Made by a program: the position numbers and the translations under genes. Positions 32,404-40,549 of a stretch of 60,237 nt of DNA are shown here, one piece after another. The stretch is from Verrucomicrobiia bacterium. GTDB taxonomy: Bacteria > Verrucomicrobiota > Verrucomicrobiia > Limisphaerales > UBA11358. The stretch lies in NCBI GenBank assembly GCA_025451535.1, contig JANWKE010000076.1, positions 1 to 60,237 of the forward strand, read 5' to 3'. The notes beneath the pieces are model-generated. The model saw only the letters and a program-made list of their open reading frames with translations. It was not told the DNA's origin and did no database searches. Each line of letters opens with the position of its first letter. Within the stretch, counting starts at the first letter, position 1.

Positions 32404-33309
32404 TCAGCGTCGCACGATCAAAACTCTGGCGCGGTGAGAGTAGTCCTCCTTCACCGCCTCGACAATCCACTTTTCGGCTTCAAAAATTCTCTGGATGGCC
32501 CCCGCCTGGCCGTCACCGAATTCCAGCATGAGCCTGCCCTCCGGTTTCAAAAACGGTTTTGCTTGCACCGAGAACATCCGATAAAAATCCAGGCCATCGT
32601 CGCCGCCGTCCAGGGCCATGGGCGGATCGAAATCCCGTACCTCCGGCTGAAGCGTGGCGATTTCGGCAGATGGAATGTAGGGCGGATTGCTGATAATCAA
32701 ATCATAGCTCACCTCAACCGGAATTGCTGCCAACCCGTCACCCTGCAAAAATTCAATCCGGCCGGCCACATGGTTGCGCGCAGCATTTTCCCTGGCCAAC
32801 GCCAGCGCGTCCACTGAAACATCTGTGGCTGTGATTTTCGTCTCCGGGCATTTCACTGCCAGGGCGATGGCGATGCAACCGGTGCCGGTGCCGAAATCCA
32901 AAGCCCGGAGGGGCGAGCTCTGCGAGCCCCCATCGTCCCCGGGGGGTTCCGGGACTCGTGCAACTCGCCCCTCCGAAAGTTCATTAAGGAACTGCCAGCC
33001 CGCTTCGGCGAGCAATTCCGTTTCCGGCCGCGGAATGAGCGCTTGGCGGTTCACGGCAATGTCCGGTCCACAAAACGAGATGGAACCGGTGATGTGTTGA
33101 AGCGGTTCGCGTTGGCCACGGCGCTTGATGAATTCGCGCAGCGCGTCCGTTTCCGCCGTCGTGAGCGCGCGTTCGAAGTTCAGATACAATTTCATGCGCG
33201 GCATTTTCAGCAGATGCGCAAGCAGCAGCTCGGTTTGCAGGCGCGGCGAGTCAACGCCTTTTTTGCCCAGAAAATCCGCGCTTTTCTGAATCGCTTCGAG
33301 GACCGTCAC
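32404..33309 (-). CDS. prmC: Peptide chain release factor glutamine methyltransferase, with inserted peptide
   Basis: PrmC methylates the Gln of the GGQ motif in release factors. The 301-residue protein has the helical N-terminal domain, IPRPETELLAE, the SAM site ALDFGTGTGCIAIAL and the catalytic NPPY (ISNPPYIPSAE). Residues about 112-136 (SEGRVARVPEPPGDDGGSQS and following) between the N-terminal domain and the SAM site are encoded by a palindromic repeat and have no counterpart in the family. The active-site parts are intact, so the enzyme may tolerate the insertion. Confidence 0.93.
   Translation of the reverse strand: MTVLEAIQKSADFLGKKGVDSPRLQTELLLAHLLKMPRMKLYLNFERALTTAETDALREFIKRRGQREPLQHITGSISFCGPDIAVNRQALIPRPETELLAEAGWQFLNELSEGRVARVPEPPGDDGGSQSSPLRALDFGTGTGCIAIALAVKCPETKITATDVSVDALALARENAARNHVAGRIEFLQGDGLAAIPVEVSYDLIISNPPYIPSAEIATLQPEVRDFDPPMALDGGDDGLDFYRMFSVQAKPFLKPEGRLMLEFGDGQAGAIQRIFEAEKWIVEAVKEDYSHRARVLIVRR
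32906..32975. repeat. Palindromic repeat inserted in prmC
   Basis: This 70-bp imperfect palindrome has ends CGGAGGGGCGAG and CTCGCCCCTCCG. Read on the coding (minus) strand it gives EGRVARVP.., the same phase used by the copy in hisC. A third copy lies between genes at 4722-4801. Confidence 0.88.
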
Positions 33310-33372
33310 CCGCCCAGCTTAAACTGAAACGGCACACTTGAACAAGTGGCGCGCACGCGCCAGAATCCCGGC

Positions 33373-33930
33373 ATGAACGCGCGAATGAGTTTCTGGTTTG
33401 CCGCGGCATGGTTCAGCCTGGCCGCGGCCAGTTGCGCGGATGACACCAAAACCGCAAAGGAGCCAGCTATGAGCATCCAGATCGCCAGCACCGCGTTTGC
33501 CGCCGGCCAGCCGATTCCCGATAAATTTACCTGCACCGGGGCGAATATATCGCCACCCCTGCAATGGACCAATGTGCCCTCCGGTGTCAAAAGTTTTGCG
33601 CTCATTGCCGACGATCCCGATGCGCCCATGGGCACCTGGGTGCATTGGGTGCTTTACAATCTGCCGGCCACAGCGACCAAACTTGCCGAAAACACACCAC
33701 CCGCGCCGGAACTTCCCGACGGTTCGAAAGAAGGCATCAACGATTTCCGCCAGGTTGGTTACGGAGGGCCGTGTCCGCCGCCCGGCAAGCCGCATCGCTA
33801 CTATTTCAAACTTTACGCGCTCGACCGGGTGCTCGACCTCAAAACCGGCGCAACCAGGAAAGACGTTGAGACGGCCATGCACGGACACGTTCTGGCCGAG
33901 GGGCAATTGATGGGAACCTATCAGCGATAA
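33373..33930 (+). CDS. YbhB/YbcL-type (PEBP-like) lipoprotein
   Basis: ATG 33373 gives 185 residues with a lipoprotein-like signal (MNARMSFWFAAAWFSLAAAS before Cys). The mature part is a phosphatidylethanolamine-binding-protein fold of the bacterial YbhB type: DKFTCTGANISPPLQW, DDPDAPMGTWVHWVLYNLP, GGPCPPPGKPHRYYF and the ending HVLAEGQLMGTYQR. The ligand in bacteria is not established. It is divergent from prmC and lies just before fabD. Confidence 0.9.
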   Translation: MNARMSFWFAAAWFSLAAASCADDTKTAKEPAMSIQIASTAFAAGQPIPDKFTCTGANISPPLQWTNVPSGVKSFALIADDPDAPMGTWVHWVLYNLPATATKLAENTPPAPELPDGSKEGINDFRQVGYGGPCPPPGKPHRYYFKLYALDRVLDLKTGATRKDVETAMHGHVLAEGQLMGTYQR

Positions 33931-33985
33931 TCGCGAAATCTCTGCTTTCGTCAGGACACAAATTGATGTTTAGTTTGCGGACCCA

Positions 33986-34918
33986 ATGACCAAAACCGCA
34001 TTGTTATTTGCCGGGCAAGGCGCGCAGGCCGTCGGCATGGGCAAGGACCTTGCCGAAAAATTTCCTTCGGCCAGAGCCTGGTTCGACCGCGCCAATGCCG
34101 CGCTGGGTTACGATCTCGCTTCCATTTGCTTCCACGGCCCGGAACCGGAACTGACCAGGACCGAGAACGCGCAGCCGGGAATTTTTCTGGTGAGTTGGAT
34201 CGCGTTTCAGCTGCTCAAGGAACAATTGCCGCCGCTGGAATTTGGCGCCACAGCCGGTTTGTCGCTTGGCGAATTCACGGCGCTGGCGGCCGCGGGCGCG
34301 ATGAGTTTCGAGGATGGCCTGCGGGTGGTGCGCCAGCGCGGCCGGTTCATGCAGGAAGCCTGCGATGCCACGCGCGGTGGCATGGCGGCGGTCATCGGCC
34401 TGGATGAAGCGCCCACACGCGAAGTTTGCGCCGAAGCCGGCGTCGTTTTGGCAAATGTCAATTGTCCCGGCCAGCTCGTCATTTCCGGTGAAACCGACAA
34501 AATCGCCAAGGCGGTCGAGCTGGCCAAAGCCAAAGGAGCCAAGCGCACGATTCCCTTACCGGTTGCCGGGGCCTATCACTCGCCGCTCATGGCCGGTGCC
34601 CGGTCAAAGCTGCAGGCCGAACTGGAGAAAATCGACATTTTGTCACCGGCAGTGCCGGTGATTTCGAACGTGACCGCGTTGCCCCACGGACGGCCGAGCG
34701 GTATCCGGGAACGTCTGGTTGAGCAGGTCACATCGCCGGTGCTCTGGGAACAATCCCTGCGCACCTTGTTGGCCCAGGGCTTCACGCGCTTTATCGAACT
34801 CGGTCCGGGAACGGCGTTGAGTGGTTTTATGAAGCGGATTGATCCCGCAATGCGGGACGCCATGCTCAATGTGGCGGACGTGACGAGTCTGGAGACGACC
34901 GCGAGGGCGTTGAAATAA
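33986..34918 (+). CDS. fabD: Malonyl-CoA:ACP transacylase
   Basis: FabD loads malonate onto acyl carrier protein to feed fatty acid elongation. The 310-residue protein has the start LLFAGQGAQAVGMG and the nucleophile elbow GLSLGEFTAL with Ser93. The elbow is usually GHSxGE; here the first His is Leu. The catalytic His is in PVAGAYHSPLM, and VPVISNVTA is conserved. It heads the cluster fabD-fabG-acpP-fabF, a classic order. Confidence 0.95.
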   Translation: MTKTALLFAGQGAQAVGMGKDLAEKFPSARAWFDRANAALGYDLASICFHGPEPELTRTENAQPGIFLVSWIAFQLLKEQLPPLEFGATAGLSLGEFTALAAAGAMSFEDGLRVVRQRGRFMQEACDATRGGMAAVIGLDEAPTREVCAEAGVVLANVNCPGQLVISGETDKIAKAVELAKAKGAKRTIPLPVAGAYHSPLMAGARSKLQAELEKIDILSPAVPVISNVTALPHGRPSGIRERLVEQVTSPVLWEQSLRTLLAQGFTRFIELGPGTALSGFMKRIDPAMRDAMLNVADVTSLETTARALK

Positions 34919-34990
34919 TTTACGATCGATGATTTATCATTTATGATTGGCTGCGGCAAAAATCATCAATCGTAAATCGTAAATCATCAA
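34919..34990. repeat. AT-rich inverted repeat between fabD and fabG
   Basis: TTTACGATCGATGATTT and AAATCATCAATCGTAAA face each other around a short GC centre, with an extra copy of CGTAAATC. It lies inside the fab operon and may form an mRNA hairpin before fabG. Confidence 0.6.
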
Positions 34991-34997
34991 TTCCAAC

Positions 34998-35741
34998 ATG
35001 AGCCAGCTTGAGAACCAAATCGCCGTCGTCACCGGTGCGGGCCGGGGCATCGGCCGGGCCATTGCCTTGAAATTCGCCGCCGAAGGCGCGGACGTGGTTT
35101 GCGTTTCGCGCACGCAGGAAAATTCCGACAAAGTGGCCGTGGAAGTTCGTGGATTGGGCCGCAAAGCCTGGGCGCACGCCGTGGACGTGGCGGACGCGGC
35201 GGCCGTGAATGCCGCTGCCGAAAAAATCCTGGCCGATTGTGGCAAAGTGGACATTCTGGTCAACAACGCCGGCGTCACGCGTGATGACTTGCTCATGCGT
35301 ATGAGCGAGGCGGATTGGGATGCCGTTCTCAATACAAATTTGAAAGGCGCGTTTTTATTCACCAAGGCATTCAGTCGTGCCTTGATCCGGCAACGTTCCG
35401 GGCGAATCATCAACGTGGCCTCGGTTATCGGCCTGATTGGCAACGCGGGCCAGAGCAATTACGCGGCGAGCAAGGCGGGCTTGATCGGTTTTAGCAAGTC
35501 GGTGGCGCGCGAGCTGGCGTCCCGCGGCATCACCGTCAATGTGCTGGCGCCGGGATTCATCGAGACGGATATGACGGCGGGGTTGAAGGAGGAATTGCGC
35601 GCCGGCGTGCTCAAGCAAATTCCACTGGGCAGTTTCGGCCAGCCCGACGACATTGCGTGCGCCGCGGTATTCCTGGCCAGCCCGGCGGCACGTTACATCA
35701 CGGGCCAGGTTCTGGCGGTGGACGGCGGCATGGTGATGTGA
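34998..35741 (+). CDS. fabG: 3-oxoacyl-ACP reductase
   Basis: FabG reduces 3-oxoacyl-ACP with NADPH in each fatty acid elongation cycle. The 247-residue short-chain dehydrogenase has the cofactor motif TGAGRGIGRAIA, NNAGVTRDDLLMRM, catalytic Ser in NVASVIG, and Tyr/Lys in YAASKAG. The ending ITGQVLAVDGGMVM is the standard FabG end. Its place between fabD and acpP confirms the pathway. Confidence 0.96.
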   Translation: MSQLENQIAVVTGAGRGIGRAIALKFAAEGADVVCVSRTQENSDKVAVEVRGLGRKAWAHAVDVADAAAVNAAAEKILADCGKVDILVNNAGVTRDDLLMRMSEADWDAVLNTNLKGAFLFTKAFSRALIRQRSGRIINVASVIGLIGNAGQSNYAASKAGLIGFSKSVARELASRGITVNVLAPGFIETDMTAGLKEELRAGVLKQIPLGSFGQPDDIACAAVFLASPAARYITGQVLAVDGGMVM

Positions 35742-35801
35742 ATGCGCCTTAACCGCCCCGTTTCAACCTGTTTTGGCGAAGAAAAATTTTGTGATTGGAG
35801 C

Positions 35802-35830
35802 TTGACGATTTGGCCATTCATGGCATAGAG
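35802..35830 (+). promoter_or_regulatory. Possible promoter of acpP
   Basis: TTGACG (35802-35807) and ATAGAG (35825-35830) are 17 bp apart, 20 bp before the acpP start. The -35 is good and the -10 weak. An additional promoter would fit the high demand for acyl carrier protein. Confidence 0.4.
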
Positions 35831-35849
35831 ACAGGGCTAAATTTAATTT

Positions 35850-36095
35850 ATGGCTGACAAACCTATAGACCAACGCGTAAGGGACATCATTGTTGAACAA
35901 CTCGGCGTCAAGCCGGATCAGGTCACACCGGAGGCCAAGTTCATCGAAGACCTCGGCGCGGACTCGCTCGATACGGTCGAGTTGATCATGGCGCTGGAGG
36001 AGGAGTTCGGCATCGAAGTGCCGGATGAACAGGCGGAAAAGCTCCTGACGGTCGGCGACGTGGTCAAATATATCGAGGAACATCAGCAAAAATAG
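35850..36095 (+). CDS. acpP: Acyl carrier protein
   Basis: The 81-residue acidic protein carries the phosphopantetheine Ser in [25 protein letters not shown] and the usual four-helix layout. It shuttles acyl chains in fatty acid and lipid A synthesis. ATG 35850 begins [21 protein letters not shown] large hairpin separates it from fabF. Confidence 0.97.
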   Translation: MADKPIDQRVRDIIVEQLGVKPDQVTPEAKFIEDLGADSLDTVELIMALEEEFGIEVPDEQAEKLLTVGDVVKYIEEHQQK

Positions 36096-36114
36096 TTGCG
36101 ACTTTGAACGCTTC

Positions 36115-36150
36115 GGGGCAGTTTCGGCTGGTTCCAGCTTGAACTGCCCC
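36115..36150 (+). terminator. Hairpin between acpP and fabF
   Basis: GGGGCAGTT pairs with AACTGCCCC and encloses the inner stem GCTGG-TT-CCAGC. It is followed by ATTTAAATTTT. It may partly terminate transcription after acpP or stabilise its mRNA. Confidence 0.6.
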
Positions 36151-36161
36151 ATTTAAATTTT

Positions 36162-37421
36162 ATGGCAAGTAATGGCTCAGACCACCGTGTCGTCATCACC
36201 GGCCTTGGTGTGGTGACGCCGCTCGGAAATCAACCCGATGTCTTTTGGAAGAGTTTGATCGCCGGCCAGTGCGGCATTGACCGGATTCATTCCTTTGACC
36301 CGTCGCCGTTTGACACGCAAATTGCCGGCGAGGTGAAAGATTTTGACCCCACACCAGCGTTCCCGTCGCCCAAGGAAATCCGGCGCACGGACCGCTATTC
36401 GCAATTTGGCGTTTACGCGGGGCATCAGGCGCTGCTCGATTCCGGCCTCGACCTGGACCGGGAAAACCGCGACGAGATCGGTGTTATCATCGGCTCGGGC
36501 ATCGGCGGCTTGTCCACCACCACCGGGCAGCTCGAAATTTTGCGCGACCGGGGTCCGGGCCGGCTTTCGCCTTTCATGATTCCGATGCTCATCAGCAACA
36601 TGGCTTCGGGATTGTTTTCGATGTTCTATGGCTTGCGCGGCCCCAATTTCGCCACCTGCTCGGCTTGCGCCACCGCCAACCACGCCATTGGCGAAGCCTG
36701 GCGGGCCATCAAGATGGGCGACGCGCAGATCATGTTCGCGGGTGGCGCGGAGGCGGCCATCGTCCCTATCGGCATCGGTGGCTTTTGCGCGATGAAAGCG
36801 ATGAGCCGGCGCAATCAGGACCCCAAGCATGCCTCCCGCCCGTTCGACAAGGAACGGGACGGCTTCATCATGGGTGAGGGCGCGGGTGTCATTGTGCTCG
36901 AAGAACTGGAACACGCCAAAAAACGCGGTGCCAACATTTATTGCGAAGTGGTTGGCTACGGCAACACCGCCGACGCCTACCATTTGACCGCGCCGGCGCC
37001 CGACGGTGAAGGTGCCGTGCGTTGCATGAAGATGGCCCTGAACAACGGCCGGTTGAAAATCGAGGACGTTTCCTATATCAACGCGCACGGAACTTCCACC
37101 CCGCAGGGTGATACTTGTGAGACGCAGGCCATCAAGACCGTTTTCGGCGAACGTGCGAAAAAAGTCGCCGTCAGTTCCACCAAGGGTGCGACCGGCCACA
37201 TGCTCGGCGCGGCGGGCGCGGTGGAAATGAGTGTTTGCGCGCTGGCCATCAAGCATGGCATCGCCCCACCGACCATCAATTATCAGGTGCCCGACCCGGA
37301 ATGTGATCTGGATTACGTGCCCAACACCGCGCGCGAGCTGAAAATCAATGCCGTCATTAACAATTCCTTTGGTTTCGGCGGCCACAATGCCAGCATCGCG
37401 GCGCAGAAATTTGTTGGCTGA
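36162..37421 (+). CDS. fabF: 3-oxoacyl-ACP synthase II
   Basis: FabF condenses malonyl-ACP with the growing acyl chain. The 419-residue thiolase-fold protein has the likely nucleophile Cys169 (SACATANHAIGEA) and catalytic His residues in INAHGTSTPQGD and KGATGHMLGAAGA. The glycine-rich end NSFGFGGHNAS is typical. It is the last gene of the fab cluster. Confidence 0.96.
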   Translation: MASNGSDHRVVITGLGVVTPLGNQPDVFWKSLIAGQCGIDRIHSFDPSPFDTQIAGEVKDFDPTPAFPSPKEIRRTDRYSQFGVYAGHQALLDSGLDLDRENRDEIGVIIGSGIGGLSTTTGQLEILRDRGPGRLSPFMIPMLISNMASGLFSMFYGLRGPNFATCSACATANHAIGEAWRAIKMGDAQIMFAGGAEAAIVPIGIGGFCAMKAMSRRNQDPKHASRPFDKERDGFIMGEGAGVIVLEELEHAKKRGANIYCEVVGYGNTADAYHLTAPAPDGEGAVRCMKMALNNGRLKIEDVSYINAHGTSTPQGDTCETQAIKTVFGERAKKVAVSSTKGATGHMLGAAGAVEMSVCALAIKHGIAPPTINYQVPDPECDLDYVPNTARELKINAVINNSFGFGGHNASIAAQKFVG

Positions 37422-37559
37422 CGTGGTTCAAAGCCGGCAGGTTTCCAGCCTGTTTCCGGCCCTGAAATTCGAGTCCAGCGAACGCCCCGCTGATTGGGAG
37501 CGAAGGATTTTGCGTTGGCCGGCGTGTTTCTGTATAAAGAACGCAAACCGACCAATCCT

Positions 37560-38462
37560 ATGAACACCTCCATCCGTCTTGCCGCTTGCCTGCTTGCTTT
37601 AACGCTCATGCCGGTCTTCGGCCAGCCCGCGAACCAACCGCCGCCGTTGACCAGGTTCAACCTCAATTTTCCCGGTGGCACGCCGGCACAATTGGTCAAG
37701 GCCGTTCAAAAGGCGACGGGCAAGCCGTTGAATGTGATCATCCCGGATGAGGATGCGAACATCGGGCTGCCGCCACTCAAAATGGACAATGTTGATGTTG
37801 CCCAACTATTTCAAACTTTGGGGGCCGCCAGCAAAAAAATCGAAACACGAAACACCTCGGTTTTGTTAAATGGCCCGTACTATGGATCGCCAGGTTATAG
37901 CTATACAACTGTCACCACCGGTTATGGCTTCAAAACCGACGGCAGCCTTTCCGATAATTCAATCTGGTATTTTTATGTGGATAACCCGCCGCAAGCCCCA
38001 TTAATGCCCCCGCCTCCACCTCCAGTTAAAAGTTGCCGGTTCTATCAACTGGCTCCCTATCTGGATCGCGGTTTGACGGTGGATGACATCACGACCGCCA
38101 TCCAAACGGGCTGGAAAATGATGGGTGACATGGAGACGCCGGAGATCAGCTTTCATAAGGAGACCAAGCTGTTGATTGCCGTCGGCGAGCCGGACAAGCT
38201 CGAAGTCATCGACAATGTGCTCAAGGCACTGCAGCCGCCGCCGCCGAATCCGACCGCAGTTTTTCAGGAACGACTGCGCCAAATAATAAAAAACCCACAA
38301 CCATCCCCGGTCCCGGACGCGCGCGCCCCATTGAGTCCGGAGGAACAGATGAATTTGATGGAGCAAGCCAGAAAGAAGGGCGGGCAACTGCCAACGGCAG
38401 ACTTGCCTCCGCCTCCTTCGCAGCCTCAGAAATTGCCCGCAAATCCGGAAGCTGGACAATAA
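37560..38462 (+). CDS. Secreted protein with secretin-like N-terminal (STN-type) region
   Basis: ATG 37560 gives 300 residues with a signal peptide (MNTSIRLAACLLALTLMPVFG). Residues about 28-85 (FNLNFPGGTPAQLVKAVQKATGKPLNV..PLKMDNVDVAQLFQTLG) resemble the short N domains of secretins and TonB receptors. Later parts are Pro-rich, with a conserved-looking segment (YQLAPYLDRGLTVDDITTAIQTGWKMMG) that also recalls an N-domain. The membrane-spanning secretin domain is absent. It is followed by the ECF sigma gene and may be part of the same envelope-related unit. The function is unknown. Confidence 0.75.
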   Translation: MNTSIRLAACLLALTLMPVFGQPANQPPPLTRFNLNFPGGTPAQLVKAVQKATGKPLNVIIPDEDANIGLPPLKMDNVDVAQLFQTLGAASKKIETRNTSVLLNGPYYGSPGYSYTTVTTGYGFKTDGSLSDNSIWYFYVDNPPQAPLMPPPPPPVKSCRFYQLAPYLDRGLTVDDITTAIQTGWKMMGDMETPEISFHKETKLLIAVGEPDKLEVIDNVLKALQPPPPNPTAVFQERLRQIIKNPQPSPVPDARAPLSPEEQMNLMEQARKKGGQLPTADLPPPPSQPQKLPANPEAGQ

Positions 38463-38472
38463 TATCAGACCG

Positions 38473-39111
38473 TTGTGCAATGCGGTTTTGGGAATTCAAT
38501 TGCGCGATCCAAGTGACAGTTCCGCGCCGGCAGACGCCAGCGAGCGTGAGCCGCTGGCTGTGGCAGCGTTAACCCGCGCGATGGCGAGAGGAGACGAAAT
38601 GGCCTGGCGCACTTTTTACGATACTTACTTCGACCGCCTGTGGCGCTACCTGCTGGTCGTCGCCGCCGGCAACGAGGACACCGCGCGCGAGGCCTTGCAG
38701 GGCACGCTGGTCCGCGTGGCGCGACATATTAAAGTTTTCCATGACGAAACCGTGTTTTGGAGCTGGCTTGCGGTGCTGGCGCGCAGTGCATTCCGCGACG
38801 AAACGCGCAAGCGACGCCGTTATTTTTCCTTTCTCGACCGCTTCACGCGGCAGGCAAATGTCGAATTAAACGGTGCCAATGACCGACAAACGGATGAGTG
38901 TTTGGAACATTTGCTGAAACGCCACGTTGCGCTGCTGCCGCCGGACGAAAAGAAATTGGTTGAACAAAAGTATTTTGCGCGTCGGGCCGTCCGCGACATC
39001 GCGGATGGATTACAAACGACGGAAAAGGCCGTGGAATCGAAATTGTCCCGCATCCGCAAGAAATTGAAAGACGCTGTGTTGGCAGAATTGAATGATGAAT
39101 CAAAAAGTTGA
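38473..39111 (+). CDS. ECF-type RNA polymerase sigma factor
   Basis: A protein of up to 212 residues with region 2 (AWRTFYDTYFDRLWRYLLVV..NEDTAREALQGTLVRVARH) and region 4 (LLPPDEKKLVEQKYFARRAVRDIADGLQTTEKAVESKLSRIRKKLK) of sigma-70 factors. TTG 38473 is the earliest start; TTG 38500 is preceded by GGGA and is at least as likely. The next gene, a single-pass membrane protein, overlaps it by about 20 bp and is the likely anti-sigma partner. Confidence 0.85.
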   Translation: MCNAVLGIQLRDPSDSSAPADASEREPLAVAALTRAMARGDEMAWRTFYDTYFDRLWRYLLVVAAGNEDTAREALQGTLVRVARHIKVFHDETVFWSWLAVLARSAFRDETRKRRRYFSFLDRFTRQANVELNGANDRQTDECLEHLLKRHVALLPPDEKKLVEQKYFARRAVRDIADGLQTTEKAVESKLSRIRKKLKDAVLAELNDESKS

Positions 39112-39601
39112 CAACGAGCCATTGCTCGCCGCCGTCTTTGCCGAAGCGGAACCTGCGAATTTCCGCGACGCGCTGTTTGGTGAAACCTTGCGCCGGGTCC
39201 ATCGCCGTCGTCGCTGGCGGCAAACCCGGCGCCTGGCGGGAATCTTTGTCGTTCTGGGATTGCTCGGGATTTTCGTCTGGCAGAAGAATTTGCCCCAGCG
39301 GACTCCTGCACCGATGACCGCGGCCAAAACGGCCGGGAGGAGTTACACGCGGGTCCGGACACAACCGTTGCCCGCCCGCGAGACGATAACGACGCAACCG
39401 CTTGCCCCCGGACGATTTGTTGCGTCCATGGCTGCGGTTGATGTCGTTCAAACGGGCCGCGGCAATTACCGCCTCATCAATGACAACGAACTTCTGGCCT
39501 TGCTCACGTCACACCCGGCGGCGTTGGTTCGGACCGGGCCGCATTCCGAGCAGCTGATATTTGCAAACCCGGAGGACGAAAAAGGGTTTCCCCTGAACTG
39601 A
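39092..39601 (+). CDS. Probable anti-sigma factor, single-pass membrane protein
   Basis: The 169-residue protein has a cytoplasmic N-terminal part (MMNQKVDNEPLLAAVFAEAEP), a basic helix (RRVHRRRRWRQTRR), one membrane segment (LAGIFVVLGLLGIFVW) and a periplasmic tail. This topology, together with the overlap with the sigma gene, is typical of anti-sigma factors, although no zinc motif is seen. The start may be the second Met at 39095. Its family is not recognised by sequence. Confidence 0.7.
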   Translation: MMNQKVDNEPLLAAVFAEAEPANFRDALFGETLRRVHRRRRWRQTRRLAGIFVVLGLLGIFVWQKNLPQRTPAPMTAAKTAGRSYTRVRTQPLPARETITTQPLAPGRFVASMAAVDVVQTGRGNYRLINDNELLALLTSHPAALVRTGPHSEQLIFANPEDEKGFPLN

Positions 39602-39663
39602 ATTGTCCCCCCTCCAATTCGATTCCGCACCGGCTTCCGGCATTTTTTTCCCGACGGTCCGAG

Positions 39664-40389
39664 TCAGACCAAATGCCTGACTTGCGTGAGTGACTCCAAA
39701 ATTTTTTCCGCCGCGGCACGCGGATCGGGCGCGGCGCAAATCGGCCGGCCAATGACCAGCCAGTTGGCCCCGGCGGCAATGGCTTCCCGCGGACTAAGCG
39801 TGCGCTTTTGATCGTCGGCCGGATGCGTTTCCGGACGGATGCCGGGAGTCACGAGTTGGACACCGGCGGTCAATATTTGCCGGAGTTCGGCCACTTCCAG
39901 CGGCGAACAGACGAGGCCGCGCAGACCGCCCTGGGTGGCCATGTTGGCCAGACGGCGCACCTGCCGGCCGACATTCGGGTCGAAACCGATCTGGCTCAAC
40001 GCGTGGCTGTCGAGGCTCGTCAGCAGGGTCACGCCCAGCACGAGCGGCGGCGCATGGCCGAGCTCCCACGCGGTTTCCTGGGCCGACTGCTCAGCGGCCT
40101 TGAGCATGTCCGCTCCCCCGCTGGCGTGCACGGTGAGCATCTGCACGTCAAGCCGCACCGCGGAAGCCACGGCCCCGGCGACCGTGTTGGGAATATCGTG
40201 AAATTTCAAATCCAGAAACACCGCCGATCCCGTCGCGCGAATCCGGCGGACGATGTCGGGCCCGGCGGCGGTGAACAGTTCACTCCCGATTTTGAAGCCG
40301 CCGACCGCCGGGGCGATTTTTTTGGCCAGTTCCAAAGCGGCCTCGGCCGTCGGCACATCCAGTGCGGCAATGATGGGATTGCGTGCCAT
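39664..40389 (-). CDS. pyrF: Orotidine 5'-phosphate decarboxylase
   Basis: PyrF decarboxylates OMP to UMP, the last step of de novo pyrimidine synthesis. The 241-residue TIM-barrel protein has the catalytic signature FLDLKFHDIPNTV, the start NPIIAALDVPTAEAAL, and the phosphate-binding end TPGIRPE ... NWLVIGRPICAAPDP. It stands alone on the minus strand and is divergent from hisD. Confidence 0.96.
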   Translation of the reverse strand: MARNPIIAALDVPTAEAALELAKKIAPAVGGFKIGSELFTAAGPDIVRRIRATGSAVFLDLKFHDIPNTVAGAVASAVRLDVQMLTVHASGGADMLKAAEQSAQETAWELGHAPPLVLGVTLLTSLDSHALSQIGFDPNVGRQVRRLANMATQGGLRGLVCSPLEVAELRQILTAGVQLVTPGIRPETHPADDQKRTLSPREAIAAGANWLVIGRPICAAPDPRAAAEKILESLTQVRHLV

Positions 40390-40549
40390 GCAAGCTTCAG
40401 CTTACGACAAACCTGCCGCCGGAAAAAACAATTTCTTGCTCCAGCAACGAATATTTTTTTGGACAAAACCGCCGTGGGATTGGACGTTTTTGCCCCTTCT
40501 TTGTTCAATCTGCTTCCTTCTTCCTTCGTTTTATTCTAGCCTGCGTGAT

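Noticed and set aside
36177-37385. 402-residue minus-strand frame
   Set aside because: It is the shadow of fabF and has no recognisable features of its own.
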